DNA of 64,000 nucleotides. Source: Spirochaetota bacterium. GTDB lineage: Bacteria > Spirochaetota > Spirochaetia > Treponematales > Treponemataceae. Positions 17,596 through 26,977 of this stretch are shown one piece after another. The position numbers were made by a program, and so were the translations under genes. Under the pieces are notes generated by a model, which had not been told where the DNA came from, did no database searches, and saw only the letters and a list, made by a program, of their open reading frames with translations. How positions within the stretch are numbered: the stretch's first letter is position 1; each line of letters opens with the position of its first letter. The stretch covers positions 186,001 through 250,000 of the forward strand of contig JAEZST010000022.1 of assembly GCA_023443865.1 (NCBI GenBank), read 5' to 3'.

Positions 17596-18642
17596 TTAGC
17601 CCCTCCGACCGCCGCGGAGCCTGATGGCCAATTCGCGCACGCCTTCCACGATGGCCCTATGTTCCTCGCCGTGGATACGTTCGGCGAGGCTATCGGGGGT
17701 ATCTCCCTCCTGGACCGGAACCTTCCGCTGGAGGAGTATCGGGCCCGTATCGCAGCCCGAATCCACGAGATGAACGGTGCATCCCGATTCGGTTTCGCCT
17801 GCGGCGAGGACCGCCTCGTGCACGTGGTGGCCCCACATCCCCTTCCCGCCGAATTTCGGGAGCAGGGCCGGATGGAGGTTTACGATGCGGTTCGCGTAGG
17901 CCTCGATGATCGGACCGCTGAGGATGGTGAGGAAACCGGCGAGGATGAGGGCGTCGGCTCCCGAGTCCTTCGCCAGGGCGAGGATTCGGTCGGAAACGGC
18001 CCTGCGCGCTTCCGGACGGGGTACTCCGGCGGGGGGAATCGCCGTTTCCGAGGGAATACCGTGCCGCTTCGCCCGTTCCAGGGCATAACACCCCTCGCGG
18101 TCGGCGATAACGAGTATAACCTCGAAGTCCGGCTCCTTGGGGGGCTGCGCCGCCATTCCGGCGATCCTATCCGCCTCAGCCGCGTCGATAATGGCTTGCA
18201 GATTCGTTCCGCCGCCTGACACGAGTACCGCCAGCCGCAGGGGGCGAATGGTCGCGTCCGCGGGCGCGGCCTTCGATCCGGATTCGTCGATCGTGTAGAG
18301 CATCCATGAGTCCTTTAGCGAACCGGAACGGGTGCGATAGATAGTCATTCGCTCCCCGGTTTCGGTTTCGATGTCGTAAAAGTGCTTGTTGACGTAGCGT
18401 TCGGCCGAGCCGGACCGGCATGGCCGCAGGTTTTTACGGACGTTCAGGAGCGAACGTACCCGAAACTCCCGACCCCGCCAGGTAAAACGGCCGGGAACGC
18501 CGGGCGCGCCGCGGGCCATGGAAGCGGTATCGAAGCTGTTCGTATCCGGCACTATTGGCTCGGAAACGAGTCGCGGCCCGCTCCCCGCGTCGGCGGGGCG
18601 CCAGACCGTATCGCGCTTTTCCTCGCGCGCGTCGTCAGTCAA
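17596..18642 (-). CDS. purN: Phosphoribosylglycinamide formyltransferase with an N-terminal extension
   Basis: Residues about 130-348 are a complete GAR transformylase: LAVLVSGGGTNLQAIIDA, NLHPALLPKFGGKGMWGHHVHEAV with the catalytic Asn and His, and CTVHLVDSGCDTGPILLQ with the catalytic Asp. The first 130 residues are extra. They include FTWRGREFRVRSLLNVRKNLRP and YDIETETGERMTIYRTR, a small beta-rich module that recalls DUF6504-type domains. The gene starts with TTG at 18642, overlapping the purM stop by 8 bp; an internal ATG (codon 43) would still keep most of the module. The usual length is about 200 residues. Confidence 0.9.
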   Translation of the reverse strand: MTDDAREEKRDTVWRPADAGSGPRLVSEPIVPDTNSFDTASMARGAPGVPGRFTWRGREFRVRSLLNVRKNLRPCRSGSAERYVNKHFYDIETETGERMTIYRTRSGSLKDSWMLYTIDESGSKAAPADATIRPLRLAVLVSGGGTNLQAIIDAAEADRIAGMAAQPPKEPDFEVILVIADREGCYALERAKRHGIPSETAIPPAGVPRPEARRAVSDRILALAKDSGADALILAGFLTILSGPIIEAYANRIVNLHPALLPKFGGKGMWGHHVHEAVLAAGETESGCTVHLVDSGCDTGPILLQRKVPVQEGDTPDSLAERIHGEEHRAIVEGVRELAIRLRGGRRG

Positions 18643-19663
18643 AAACCACGTCCTCGATACCGCGCGCTACCGTTCCTATCTTATGGGCCGGGAAACCCTG
18701 GCCGTTCAGGAAGGAAACGGCGCCGTCGGCGTCTTCCTTGGCAACCGCGATAATAAAGCCGATACCCATGTTGTAGGTATGGTACATCCGTTCCGGGTTC
18801 GCGCCCCGCCTGACCAGCTCGCCGAATATCGCGGGCACGGGCCAGCTTCCTTTCTTTATCCTGGAAACGAGCCGCTCGCCGGACTCTCCGCCGTGAACGC
18901 CCCCGGTCGGGTACATGCGCGGGATATTCTCGTAAAAGCCGCCGCCGGTAATGTGGACCATGCCGTGCACGTCCATCTTGTCGAGGAGGGCGAGAACGGG
19001 CTTCACGTAGATGCGGGTGGGCTCAAGGAGGGTTTCCCCGATCGGCTTGCCGTTGAAGGGCTCGGCATAATCGGTAACGAGCTTGCGCACCAGGGAAAAA
19101 CCGTTGGAGTGAACGCCCGAGGACTCAAGGCCCACGAGAACGTCGCCCTCGCGAATTTTCGATCCGTCGATAATCTTCGACTTTTCCGCGATCCCGACGG
19201 TGAAGCCCGCGATATCGTATTTCCCTTCGTCGTAAAAGCCGGGCATTTCGGCGGTTTCCCCGCCCATGAGCGCCGCCCCCGCCTGCACGCAGCCGTCGGC
19301 CACGCCCTTGACCAAGGCGCCGGCCACGTCGGCCTCGAGCTTTCCGCACGCGAGGTAATCAAGGAAAAACAGGGGCTTCGCGCCGTGGCACAGCACGTCG
19401 TTCACGCACATGGCCACGCAGTCGATCCCGACGGTATCGTATTTTTTAAGGGCAAAGGCGATATCGAGCTTCGTGCCCACGCCGTCGGTTCCCGAGACCA
19501 TGACCGGCTCGCGGTACCCCGCGGGAACCTCGAACATCCCGGCGAAACTGCCGAGCCCGTTCAATACGCCGGGAACCATGGTCCGCTTCGCGCTGGTCTT
19601 GTAGTTGTCGACCGCGCGATACCCTTCTTCAACGTCCACTCCTGATTGGCGGTAATCTATCAT
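18635..19663 (-). CDS. purM: Phosphoribosylformylglycinamidine cyclo-ligase
   Basis: A 342-residue AIR synthetase. YRQSGVDVEEGYRAVDNYK, VSGTDGVGTKLDIAF, DCVAMCVNDVLCHGAKPLFFLDYLACG, MGGETAEMPGFY and HITGGGFYENIPRMYP are all diagnostic. Length is standard. A good site (GAGGAG) lies before the ATG. It is fourth in the purE-C-F-M-N operon and is separated from purF by an unusual array of five hairpins (see that entry), while its 3' end overlaps purN. Confidence 0.97.
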   Translation of the reverse strand: MIDYRQSGVDVEEGYRAVDNYKTSAKRTMVPGVLNGLGSFAGMFEVPAGYREPVMVSGTDGVGTKLDIAFALKKYDTVGIDCVAMCVNDVLCHGAKPLFFLDYLACGKLEADVAGALVKGVADGCVQAGAALMGGETAEMPGFYDEGKYDIAGFTVGIAEKSKIIDGSKIREGDVLVGLESSGVHSNGFSLVRKLVTDYAEPFNGKPIGETLLEPTRIYVKPVLALLDKMDVHGMVHITGGGFYENIPRMYPTGGVHGGESGERLVSRIKKGSWPVPAIFGELVRRGANPERMYHTYNMGIGFIIAVAKEDADGAVSFLNGQGFPAHKIGTVARGIEDVVFD

Positions 19664-19695
19664 CTTCGACTCCTCATTTTGTGTCGCATGCTGAT

Positions 19696-19858
19696 AAGCG
19701 CCTTAGCGCTTCCCCAAAAACGCCGTGGAGAAATGCGCCGAGAGCGCGTTTCTCCGAGAGAATTAGGGAAGCGCATCAGCGCTTTCCTAAAACTCCGGGC
19801 CGAACGCCATGGGCGTTCGGCTAAGAGAACTTGGTAAACTACCGTTTTCCAAGTTCTC
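19696..19858. repeat. Array of five tandem hairpins between purF and purM
   Basis: Five separate inverted repeats fill this segment. They are 19696-19711 (AAGCGC, 4-nt loop), 19727-19755 (12 bp, 5-nt loop), 19763-19790 (12 bp with one G-U, 4-nt loop), 19799-19821 (GCCGAACGCC arms, 3-nt loop) and 19825-19858 (GAGAACTTGG arms, 14-nt loop). The last overlaps the end and stop codon of purF. None is followed by a T-tract. They could set the purF/purM mRNA ratio by stalling exonucleases, or be inserted palindromic elements. No ORF is present. Confidence 0.8.
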
Positions 19859-21350
19859 CAATCATCGGCATGGGGTATTCGCCCACGAAACAGCCCTGGC
19901 AGTAGCCGCAATTCGTAGCCTCCCCGTCGCCGTTGGCGCGCCGTTCGGTCTTTCCGCCCTTCGCGTCGCGGCGGGAGTCATGTCCGTTCACCTTGCCGGT
20001 TGCCTCGAACTCCGCCTGGTCCAGGGCCTCGACCATTCCCTCCATGGAAATGAAGGCGAGGGAATCGGCGCCGATCGCCTCCCGAATGGCGTCGATATCG
20101 TGGTTGGCCGAAATGAGTTCCGCCCTTGCCGGGGTATCTATGCCGAAATAGCAGGGATACTTGACGGGCGGCGAGGAAATGCGGAAATGCACTTCCCGGG
20201 CGCCCGCCTTGCGCAGTAGCTGAATCAGCCGCCGGCTCGTGGTTCCCCGGACGATGGAATCGTCGATGATGACCACGCGCTTGCCCTCAATGTCGCTTTT
20301 CACGGCGTTGAGCTTCACGAAGACCATTTGCTCCCGCTCTTCCTGGCTCGGCGCGATAAAGGTCCGGCCGATGTACTTGTTTTTTACGATTCCCATGGCG
20401 TACGGGATTCCCGAGGCGCGGGAGAAGCCGAGGGCGGCGCCGAGGCCCGAATCGGGAACGCCCACGACCACGTCTGCGGCGACTCCCGATTCACGGGCAA
20501 GCACCTCGCCCATCTTTATGCGCGCCTCGAGGACGGGTATGCCGTCCATCACCGAATCGGGGCGCGCGAAATAGACGTACTCGAAGATGCAGGTCTTTTT
20601 CGCCGTCTTCTCCCCGAAATTGAACGAAAGCACCCCGTCGTCGTTGATTATCACGATTTCGCCCGGCTCGATATCGCGCACGAGCTCGCCGCCCACCGCC
20701 TCGATGGCGCACGATTCGCTCGCGAGCATCCATCCGTCCTGTACCTTTCCCAGGCACAGCGGCCTAATGCCGTTCGGGTCGCGCGCGCCGATCAGGGTCT
20801 TCTCGGTCATGACCGCCAGGGCGAAGGATCCCTTGATGAGCTGTATCGTGTCGGTCAGGGCCCGCTCAAGGCCCTTTTTGTAGTTCTTGGCGATGAGCTT
20901 GATAATTACCTCGGAGTCGCTGGAGGAGGTGAAGGTTGACCCCGTTTCTTCCAGGAATTCCTTCATGGGATCGGTGTTTACCAGGCTTCCGTTATGGGCG
21001 ATGGCGATGGTGCCGAGCTTCGACTTCGAGACGAAGGGCTGGGCGTTTTCGATCGAGGCCTTGCCCGAGGTGGAGTAGAGCACGTGGCCGATGGCGATGT
21101 GCCCCTCCAGGCTTGAGAGGTTTTCCTTGTCGTACACGTCGGCCACCAGTCCCATCTTGCGGAAGTGGTCGACCTTCTCGCCGTTCGCGCTGGCGATTCC
21201 CGTGCTTTCCTGGCCGCGATGCTGCAGGGACTGCAGACCGTAATAGGCGAGCCGCGACGCCGAGGCTCCCCGATCCGTCAGGTATACGCCGACGATGCCG
21301 CAGTATTCCTCAGGCTTATCGCCGTCTTCGCTTTCGTATTGCTGGTCCAT
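19839..21350 (-). CDS. purF: Amidophosphoribosyltransferase
   Basis: First committed enzyme of purine synthesis: PRPP plus glutamine to phosphoribosylamine. The N-terminal nucleophile Cys lies in EEYCGIVGVY, exposed after removal of a short propeptide as in Bacillus. Other motifs are HVLYSTSGKASIENAQPF, AHNGSLVN, SSSDSEVI, RDPNGIRPLCLG and the PRPP loop VVIIDDSIVRGTT. The C-terminal Cys residues (DRGY-type YCGYCQGCF) suggest an Fe-S cluster like that of B. subtilis. I start at 21350 because GGGAG precedes this ATG; the next in-frame ATG, 21365, lacks a site. Confidence 0.95.
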   Translation of the reverse strand: MDQQYESEDGDKPEEYCGIVGVYLTDRGASASRLAYYGLQSLQHRGQESTGIASANGEKVDHFRKMGLVADVYDKENLSSLEGHIAIGHVLYSTSGKASIENAQPFVSKSKLGTIAIAHNGSLVNTDPMKEFLEETGSTFTSSSDSEVIIKLIAKNYKKGLERALTDTIQLIKGSFALAVMTEKTLIGARDPNGIRPLCLGKVQDGWMLASESCAIEAVGGELVRDIEPGEIVIINDDGVLSFNFGEKTAKKTCIFEYVYFARPDSVMDGIPVLEARIKMGEVLARESGVAADVVVGVPDSGLGAALGFSRASGIPYAMGIVKNKYIGRTFIAPSQEEREQMVFVKLNAVKSDIEGKRVVIIDDSIVRGTTSRRLIQLLRKAGAREVHFRISSPPVKYPCYFGIDTPARAELISANHDIDAIREAIGADSLAFISMEGMVEALDQAEFEATGKVNGHDSRRDAKGGKTERRANGDGEATNCGYCQGCFVGEYPMPMIGELGKR

Positions 21351-21371
21351 GGACGCTCCCGTCATATGACG

Positions 21372-22112
21372 TTACTTGGATATGCGCTTGAAAATTTCGA
21401 CGTACGCTTCTTTTACGTTACCGAGGTCCCGGCGGAATCGGTCCTTGTCGAGCTTCTCCCCGGTTTTCGCGTCCCAGAAACGGCAGGTATCCGGCGATAT
21501 TTCGTCGGCCAGGATGATCTTCCCGTCGGCGGTCTTGCCGAATTCGAGCTTGAAGTCGATCAGGCGGATCCCGCGCTCCGCGAAGAACTTGGTCAGTACC
21601 TTGTTGATTTTCGCGGTCTGGGCGTAAATATTCTTGAGGTCCTTCCACGTGGCGGCGCCGATGGCCACGGCGTGATAATCGTTGATCAGGGGATCTCCGA
21701 GGGAATCGTCCTTGTAGGAAATCTCGAAAACCGTGGTCTTGAGCTCCGAGCCCTCCGCCACGCCGAGCCGCTTGGAAAAGCTGCCGGCGGCCACGTTCCG
21801 CACGATTACCTCGAGGGGGACGATGCTTACCTTGCGGCAGAGCATTTCGCGGTCCGAAAGCTTCGCGATATAATGGCTCTTGACGCCCTGGCTCGCGAGT
21901 AGCTCGAAAAGCCCGGAGGCGATGGCGTTGTTCAATTCGCCCTTCGACTCGATCTGGCCCTTTTTCTCGCCGTTAAACGCGGTTGCGTCGTCCTTGTAAT
22001 CGATCACGACGAGGTCGCTTTCGTTGGTCGCGTAGACCCTCTTCGCCTTGCCCTCGTACATTTGCTCGCCCTTGACGATGCCCTTCGCGATCGCGTCCGC
22101 TTTCTTGCTCAT
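21372..22112 (-). CDS. purC: SAICAR synthase
   Basis: A 246-residue enzyme joining CAIR and aspartate. [63 protein letters not shown] and [27 protein letters not shown] are the family motifs. The true start is the ATG at 22112, which overlaps the purE stop (ATGA); the longer in-frame extension upstream is antisense-like and Arg-rich and is not coding. It ends 22 bp before purF. Confidence 0.97.
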   Translation of the reverse strand: MSKKADAIAKGIVKGEQMYEGKAKRVYATNESDLVVIDYKDDATAFNGEKKGQIESKGELNNAIASGLFELLASQGVKSHYIAKLSDREMLCRKVSIVPLEVIVRNVAAGSFSKRLGVAEGSELKTTVFEISYKDDSLGDPLINDYHAVAIGAATWKDLKNIYAQTAKINKVLTKFFAERGIRLIDFKLEFGKTADGKIILADEISPDTCRFWDAKTGEKLDKDRFRRDLGNVKEAYVEIFKRISK

Positions 22113-22591
22113 AAATCGATCCCCCTGCCGCCCTCTGCGGCTATTTCGTTCTTTAATTTGTCCCGAAATGCGATGAGTTTGCTTTTGAGTTCCGGATATT
22201 TGATGGAAAGGATTTGGCAGGCCAGGTAGCCCGCGTTGGCGGCGTTGTCCAGGCCGACGGTGGCGACCGGGATCTGCTTCGGCATTTGCACGATGGATAG
22301 GAGCGCGTCGAGCCCGCCAACCTTGCCCCCGTCCAACGGAACGCCGATGACGGGAAGCGTGGTCATTGAAGCGATGACGCCGGGCAAGTGGGCCGCGAGT
22401 CCCGCCCCGGCGATGATAACCTCGCATCCCTCCGATTCCGCTTTCGCGACGGTTTCGGCGAGAAGCTCTCCCGCGCGATGGGCCGAGATAATATAAGAAG
22501 AATAGTCGACGCCGAATTCGCGAAGCACGGCGGCCGCTTTCTTCATAACCTCTGTGTCTGATTTGGAACCGAAAAAGATGGTGACTTTCAT
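22109..22591 (-). CDS. purE: N5-carboxyaminoimidazole ribonucleotide mutase, class I or II PurE
   Basis: A 160-residue protein beginning [29 protein letters not shown] is the key active-site segment and [25 protein letters not shown] follows. [14 protein letters not shown] sequence ([17 protein letters not shown]) completes the core. Many class I PurE have SAHRTP; the AG in place of TP and no PurK gene nearby raise the possibility of a class II AIR carboxylase, which is found in treponemes and uses CO2 directly. It is the first gene of the operon and its stop overlaps purC. Confidence 0.92.
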   Translation of the reverse strand: MKVTIFFGSKSDTEVMKKAAAVLREFGVDYSSYIISAHRAGELLAETVAKAESEGCEVIIAGAGLAAHLPGVIASMTTLPVIGVPLDGGKVGGLDALLSIVQMPKQIPVATVGLDNAANAGYLACQILSIKYPELKSKLIAFRDKLKNEIAAEGGRGIDL

Positions 22592-22799
22592 ACGTGAACC
22601 TAGCATGAAAGGCTTCGCGCTTTCAAGATGGGAACGGGTCAATCCGGGCCGCTTCTGGGAGAAAAGAAAGGGTATTCGTACCGTATGGCGAATTACGCCC
22701 GCGGCCCTCCCTTTTTTTTATTGAAATTGCCGCCCGCAAGGCCAAATCGGGTAAAATCGGGGTATACTGGATTGCGTGAGAGATAAGGAGCGTATTTTC

Positions 22800-23504
22800 A
22801 TGAAAAAGAATTACGGTATCGTCGCGATCCTCGCCATAACGGTCCTCCTTCTCGCCTCCTGCCGCGGAAAACCGGCAGGCTCGATGCGGGGCGGTACTAC
22901 GGACGGCAATGCGTCCGCTCCCGTTCCGTTCGCCTCGATAGTCTATTTTGAAGGTACGGTAACCCAGGACGGCAAGGCCTTGGCCATCGGGGACGGGATT
23001 ATAGACGGAGCCCTGATCGAAACGGACCGGGACGGCCTGGCCGAGATCGTGTTCGACGGGAAGAATGCCCTGAGTATCGGCCCTTCCGCCTCGTTGCGGG
23101 TTCGCCTTTCGGACCTTGAAAAATCGGTAAACGTGGAGCGCGGGAAGGTTACCGCGGTGTTGCGGAAACTCAATAAGCTTTCGGGCGGCAAGCTCGACGT
23201 ACGGACTCCTTCCCTCGTCGCGGGCGTTCGGGGAACGAGCTTCTGCGTTTGGGTGAGCGGCACGGCGGCGGAAACCTACTTTTGCACGTGCAACGGCCGG
23301 ATCGAGTTTACCCCCGGAGGAACGGCCGAATCCGTTATCGCGGAAGCGAGCCATCACGAGGCCCTGCTCTTTACCGGCACGGGAAAGAACGCGTCCTTCG
23401 TTCCCGCTCCAGCCGATATGGACCCCCGCCACGGGGACGCTGACCTCGAAAACCTCGCCGCCCGAATAGGCGAGACCATGGATTGGTCCGTAGTGGAAGA
23501 GTAA
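22800..23504 (+). CDS. FecR-domain lipoprotein
   Basis: A 234-residue exported protein. The signal peptide ends in a lipobox (LLLASC), so Cys20 or so would be lipidated. The middle is a FecR domain: EGTVTQDGKALAIGDGIIDGALIETDRDGLAEIVF, SLRVRLSDLEKSVNVERGKVTAVLRKL and DVRTPSLVAGVRGTSFCV, the standard periplasmic beta-fold seen in free-standing FecR-like proteins. There is no TonB receptor or ECF sigma factor nearby, so iron signalling is not implied. AAGGAG lies before the ATG. The PrsW-like gene follows by 6 bp. Confidence 0.88.
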   Translation: MKKNYGIVAILAITVLLLASCRGKPAGSMRGGTTDGNASAPVPFASIVYFEGTVTQDGKALAIGDGIIDGALIETDRDGLAEIVFDGKNALSIGPSASLRVRLSDLEKSVNVERGKVTAVLRKLNKLSGGKLDVRTPSLVAGVRGTSFCVWVSGTAAETYFCTCNGRIEFTPGGTAESVIAEASHHEALLFTGTGKNASFVPAPADMDPRHGDADLENLAARIGETMDWSVVEE

Positions 23505-23510
23505 CGCCCG

Positions 23511-24548
23511 ATGGTTCAGCTCGTATCGCTCATTCTTGCGGTATTGCCGCCTTTAGCCTATCTTCTCTACCTCATGGCCGCGGACCGTCGGGAGCCGGAA
23601 CCCCTGCACATGGTATTGTTTACCCTTGCCTTGGGCATGCTTTCCACCGTCCCTTCCCTTATCCTGGAATCGCTTCTGGCCCTCGCCGTTCCCTTCCTGC
23701 GCTCAGGCGCGACCGAGGAGGGCCTCGTCGGCGCTTTCGTCGCCTCGTTCGTGCAAATCGCACCGGCGGAGGAATTCTGCAAGCTCGCCGTCGTGTTGCT
23801 CTTCGTGTGGAAAAACCGGAATTTCAACGAGGAAAACGACGGTATCGTATACGTTACCCTGAGCGCTATCGGCTTTGCCCTATTTGAGAACGTATTCTAC
23901 GTGCTTCAATACGGGTTCGGTACCGGTTTGGTCCGGGCCGTCACGTCCATCCCCCTGCATACCTTTTGCGGGGTAATCATGGGTTCTTTCGTGGGTAAGG
24001 CCCGGTTCGCCCCCGATCGGAAGACCAGCCGCCGTTTGCTACTCATCGGGTTCGCTCTGGCCTGGACCATTCACGGACTTTACGATACCTTCGCCCTGGC
24101 GAAGGGAGGGGGCCTCTTCGTCGTCCTCATCGTTCTCGCGCTCTTTATTTCCGGGCGTCAGTTCGTCCGCAAGGGCTCGCTGAGCTCACGGTCCCGCTGG
24201 GACAAACCCGGTTCGGCCCCGCCCATGCGCATCGATACCCCGTCCGAAGAGCTCGAGCGGATCATGAAAAAGTACGGGGCCCAAAGCCTTGCCAGCGACG
24301 AGGAAGGGCGCGTCTTCCTGAAACCGGAGCGTCAGCCGTGGAAGGCGGTCATTGCCCGGTTTCTTCTCGCCTTCTCGGCGTTGGTCGCCGCCGTCGGCGT
24401 GTATCTTTCGAGGCATCCGGGAACGGATGCCGATCCCGCCGCTTCATTCGCTTTTTTTATGTTCATCGTCACGGTTCCCGCCTTGGTTGGGGCCATGCTG
24501 GAATATTCCTACCGGCGCCGCGCAACGGAGCGCCAATACTTTTCTTGA
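23511..24548 (+). CDS. PrsW-family intramembrane metalloprotease
   Basis: A 345-residue multi-pass protein. The PrsW signature residues are present: APAEEFCKLAVVLLFVW with the Glu pair, GFALFENVFYVLQYGF, and SIPLHTFCGVIMG with the His. In Bacillus PrsW cleaves the anti-sigma factor RsiW. Here the C-terminal 100 residues add a cytoplasmic segment (PSEELERIMKKYGAQSLASDEEGRVF) and two more membrane helices. The gene is adjacent to a lipoprotein with a FecR domain, which could be a substrate or partner, though that is speculation. No anti-sigma factor gene is seen beside it. Confidence 0.85.
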   Translation: MVQLVSLILAVLPPLAYLLYLMAADRREPEPLHMVLFTLALGMLSTVPSLILESLLALAVPFLRSGATEEGLVGAFVASFVQIAPAEEFCKLAVVLLFVWKNRNFNEENDGIVYVTLSAIGFALFENVFYVLQYGFGTGLVRAVTSIPLHTFCGVIMGSFVGKARFAPDRKTSRRLLLIGFALAWTIHGLYDTFALAKGGGLFVVLIVLALFISGRQFVRKGSLSSRSRWDKPGSAPPMRIDTPSEELERIMKKYGAQSLASDEEGRVFLKPERQPWKAVIARFLLAFSALVAAVGVYLSRHPGTDADPAASFAFFMFIVTVPALVGAMLEYSYRRRATERQYFS

Positions 24549-24596
24549 TGATTTTCGGTTTTTAATATGACAATATTTAAAAAAATGTCTTTTTGC

Positions 24597-24625
24597 TTGA
24601 CAGCCCTTTTTTCGAGCCGGATAAT
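24597..24625 (+). promoter_or_regulatory. Strong sigma-70 type promoter for hppA
   Basis: TTGACA (24597-24602), a 17-bp spacer and GATAAT (24620-24625). It is the closest match to consensus in the window. The predicted leader is about 85 nt and ends with GGAAGG before the ATG. Confidence 0.7.
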
Positions 24626-24718
24626 GCATTGAAGCGATTTTAGGTGAAACCGTAGCTTCGGCAGTAAAGGTTAAGTTCGTTCGGGGTTTCTTCCTGATCG
24701 TTTTCATAAAGGAAGGAT

Positions 24719-26887
24719 ATGACGATCATTTACACGCTGATCGGTTCCCTGTGCGCATTGACCTTCGCGTTCATGTTGGCGCGATTCGTCCTTGCGCAGG
24801 ACTCGGGCACCGACAAAATGAAAGAGATCTCGGAATCGATCCAGCATGGGGCGCGAGCCTATCTCTCTCAGCAGTACAAGGTGGTTGGCCTCATTTTTAT
24901 CGGCCTTTTCGCCCTTCTTTCGGTTCTGGCCTACGGATTTAAGCTCATTTCGATCTTCGTTCCCTTCGCCTTTATAACAGGAGGCTTTTTTTCGGGTCTT
25001 GCGGGGTTTATCGGCATGACGGTCGCCACCAAGGCGAACGCGAAAACGTCCTGGGCAGCCAGAAAGAGCCTCAACTCGGGCTTGCGCGTGGCTTTCTCTA
25101 CCGGAACCGTAATGGGCATGACGGTCGTGGGCCTCGGACTGCTCGATCTAACCCTTTGGTATAGCCTTCTCAAACTTGTCTTTCGCGTACCCGACCAGGA
25201 AATTCCCCCCATCATGATTACCTTCGGCATGGGCGCCTCGACCATGGCGCTTTTTGCGCGCGTGGGCGGCGGTATTTTCACCAAGGCCGCCGACGTGGGC
25301 GCCGATCTGGTAGGAAAGGTCGAGGCGGGCATTCCCGAGGACGATCCCCGCAATCCGGCGGTTATCGCGGACAACGTGGGCGATAACGTCGGCGACGTGG
25401 CGGGCATGGGAGCCGACCTCTATGAAAGCTACGTCGGTTCCATCGTCGCCACCATGGCGCTCGGCGTCTCCGCGGCTCAGCATTCCCTCCGGGGGCTTCA
25501 GCCGATCACCATGATCCAGATCCCGCTTGCCATCGCGGCCATCGGCGTGATCCTTTCCATCGCGGGAACCTTCTTGGTCCAGGCGAAAGAAGACGCGACG
25601 CAAAGCGTCCTGCTCGCCGCGCTCAGAAAGGGGGTGTGGTTCTCGACCATCGGCATCGCCGTCGCGAGTTTCCTCTATATTACGTTCTTCCCCGGACCGG
25701 GCAAGGCCTACCTCGGCATCTGGATGGCCATGATGTGCGGCCTCGTGGCGGGAAACGTAATCGCGTACTTCACCGAGTATTACACCTCCGATACCTATAA
25801 GCCCACCAAGCAGCTCGCCGACACGACCCTGACGGGACCGGCGACGGTGATCATCGGCGGTATCGCCGTGGGCATGAAAAGCACCGTCATTCCGGTGATA
25901 ACCGTGGCGGCCAGCATTCTCGCGGCGTACTTTCTCGCCGAAGGGCACATCAACCCGATACTCGGCCTGTACGGCATCGGGATCGCCGCGGTGGGCATGC
26001 TCGCCACGTTGGGAATTACCCTGGCCACCGACGCGTACGGTCCCGTGGCAGACAATGCCGGGGGCATTTCGGAAATGGCGGGGCTCGAAAGCGAGGTGCG
26101 TGCCCGTACCGACGCGCTGGATTCGCTGGGCAATACCACCGCCGCCACCGGCAAGGGGTTCGCCATCGGTTCCGCCGCACTGACCGCCCTCGCGCTGATC
26201 GCGGAATACGATCAGAAAATCGAGGAAGCGGCCCTCGGCCTACTTCCTAAAATGGGCGGGATTTTCGCCGAGTACGCCCAGAAATTCACGGGCGGCTTCG
26301 ACTCGGGCCTCACGAACCCCTACGTTATCGCCTGTCTATTCGTGGGAGCCATGCTTCCCTTCCTGTTCAGCGCCCTTACCATGCAAGCCGTCGGCCGTGC
26401 CGCGGGAGCCATGGTCCAGGAAGTGCGCAGGCAATTCAAGGCAGATCCCGGAATCATGGAAGGCACCTCGAAGCCCGACTACGCCGCGTGCGTGGCCATA
26501 TCGACCAAGGGCGCCCAGCGCGAAATGCTCGTTCCCGCGCTCCTCGCGATCTTTACGCCGATCGTTATCGGCATTTTCGTCGGACCGGTGGGCGTCATGG
26601 CCTCTCTCGCGGGCGCCCTCGCCTCGGGTTTCGTCCTTGCCATCATGATGGCCAACGCGGGCGGAGCCTGGGATAACGCGAAGAAATACATCGAGCGGGG
26701 AAATCACGGCGGCAAGAGAAGCGACCCGCACAAGGCCGCGGTCGTGGGCGACACGGTGGGCGATCCTTTCAAGGATACGTCGGGGCCGGCGCTCAATATA
26801 CTGCTTAAGCTCATGAGCATGGTTTCGATCGTATTCGTTTCCACGACCATGGTGCTGAACGCGATTTTCCTGAACCTGTTCCGCTAA
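24719..26887 (+). CDS. hppA: Membrane-bound ion-pumping pyrophosphatase
   Basis: A 722-residue protein with about 16 membrane helices that hydrolyses pyrophosphate and pumps H+ or Na+. The active site has DNVGDNVGDVAGMGADLYESY and DTVGDPFKDTSGPALNIL. At the K+ switch the sequence is LGNTTAATGKGFAIGSAAL; Ala in place of Lys marks the K+-dependent branch, which includes Na+-pumping enzymes. GGAAGG lies before the ATG. It stands alone with its own promoter. It would recycle PPi produced by, for example, nucleotide and aminoacyl-tRNA synthesis. The transported ion cannot be decided from these motifs alone. Confidence 0.96.
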   Translation: MTIIYTLIGSLCALTFAFMLARFVLAQDSGTDKMKEISESIQHGARAYLSQQYKVVGLIFIGLFALLSVLAYGFKLISIFVPFAFITGGFFSGLAGFIGMTVATKANAKTSWAARKSLNSGLRVAFSTGTVMGMTVVGLGLLDLTLWYSLLKLVFRVPDQEIPPIMITFGMGASTMALFARVGGGIFTKAADVGADLVGKVEAGIPEDDPRNPAVIADNVGDNVGDVAGMGADLYESYVGSIVATMALGVSAAQHSLRGLQPITMIQIPLAIAAIGVILSIAGTFLVQAKEDATQSVLLAALRKGVWFSTIGIAVASFLYITFFPGPGKAYLGIWMAMMCGLVAGNVIAYFTEYYTSDTYKPTKQLADTTLTGPATVIIGGIAVGMKSTVIPVITVAASILAAYFLAEGHINPILGLYGIGIAAVGMLATLGITLATDAYGPVADNAGGISEMAGLESEVRARTDALDSLGNTTAATGKGFAIGSAALTALALIAEYDQKIEEAALGLLPKMGGIFAEYAQKFTGGFDSGLTNPYVIACLFVGAMLPFLFSALTMQAVGRAAGAMVQEVRRQFKADPGIMEGTSKPDYAACVAISTKGAQREMLVPALLAIFTPIVIGIFVGPVGVMASLAGALASGFVLAIMMANAGGAWDNAKKYIERGNHGGKRSDPHKAAVVGDTVGDPFKDTSGPALNILLKLMSMVSIVFVSTTMVLNAIFLNLFR

Positions 26888-26917
26888 CGAGCTGTAACGT
26901 AATCGGATTGGCGGACG

Positions 26918-26953
26918 AAAAAAAAAGGGCAGCCCGGCTCGGCCAGGCTGCCC
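26918..26953 (-). terminator. Rho-independent terminator of the sugar-binding protein gene
   Basis: Read on the minus strand, GGGCAGCC and GGCTGCCC pair around an 11-nt loop and are followed by nine T. It lies 25 bp past the stop of the solute-binding protein gene and faces the hppA end. Confidence 0.85.
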
Positions 26954-26977
26954 TTCGCGTTCTCGGTTAAAGAAGCG

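Noticed and set aside
22700..22800. Promoter for the FecR-like lipoprotein gene at TATACT (22763-22768)
   Set aside because: The -10 is good but no acceptable -35 lies 16-18 bp upstream, so I did not list it.
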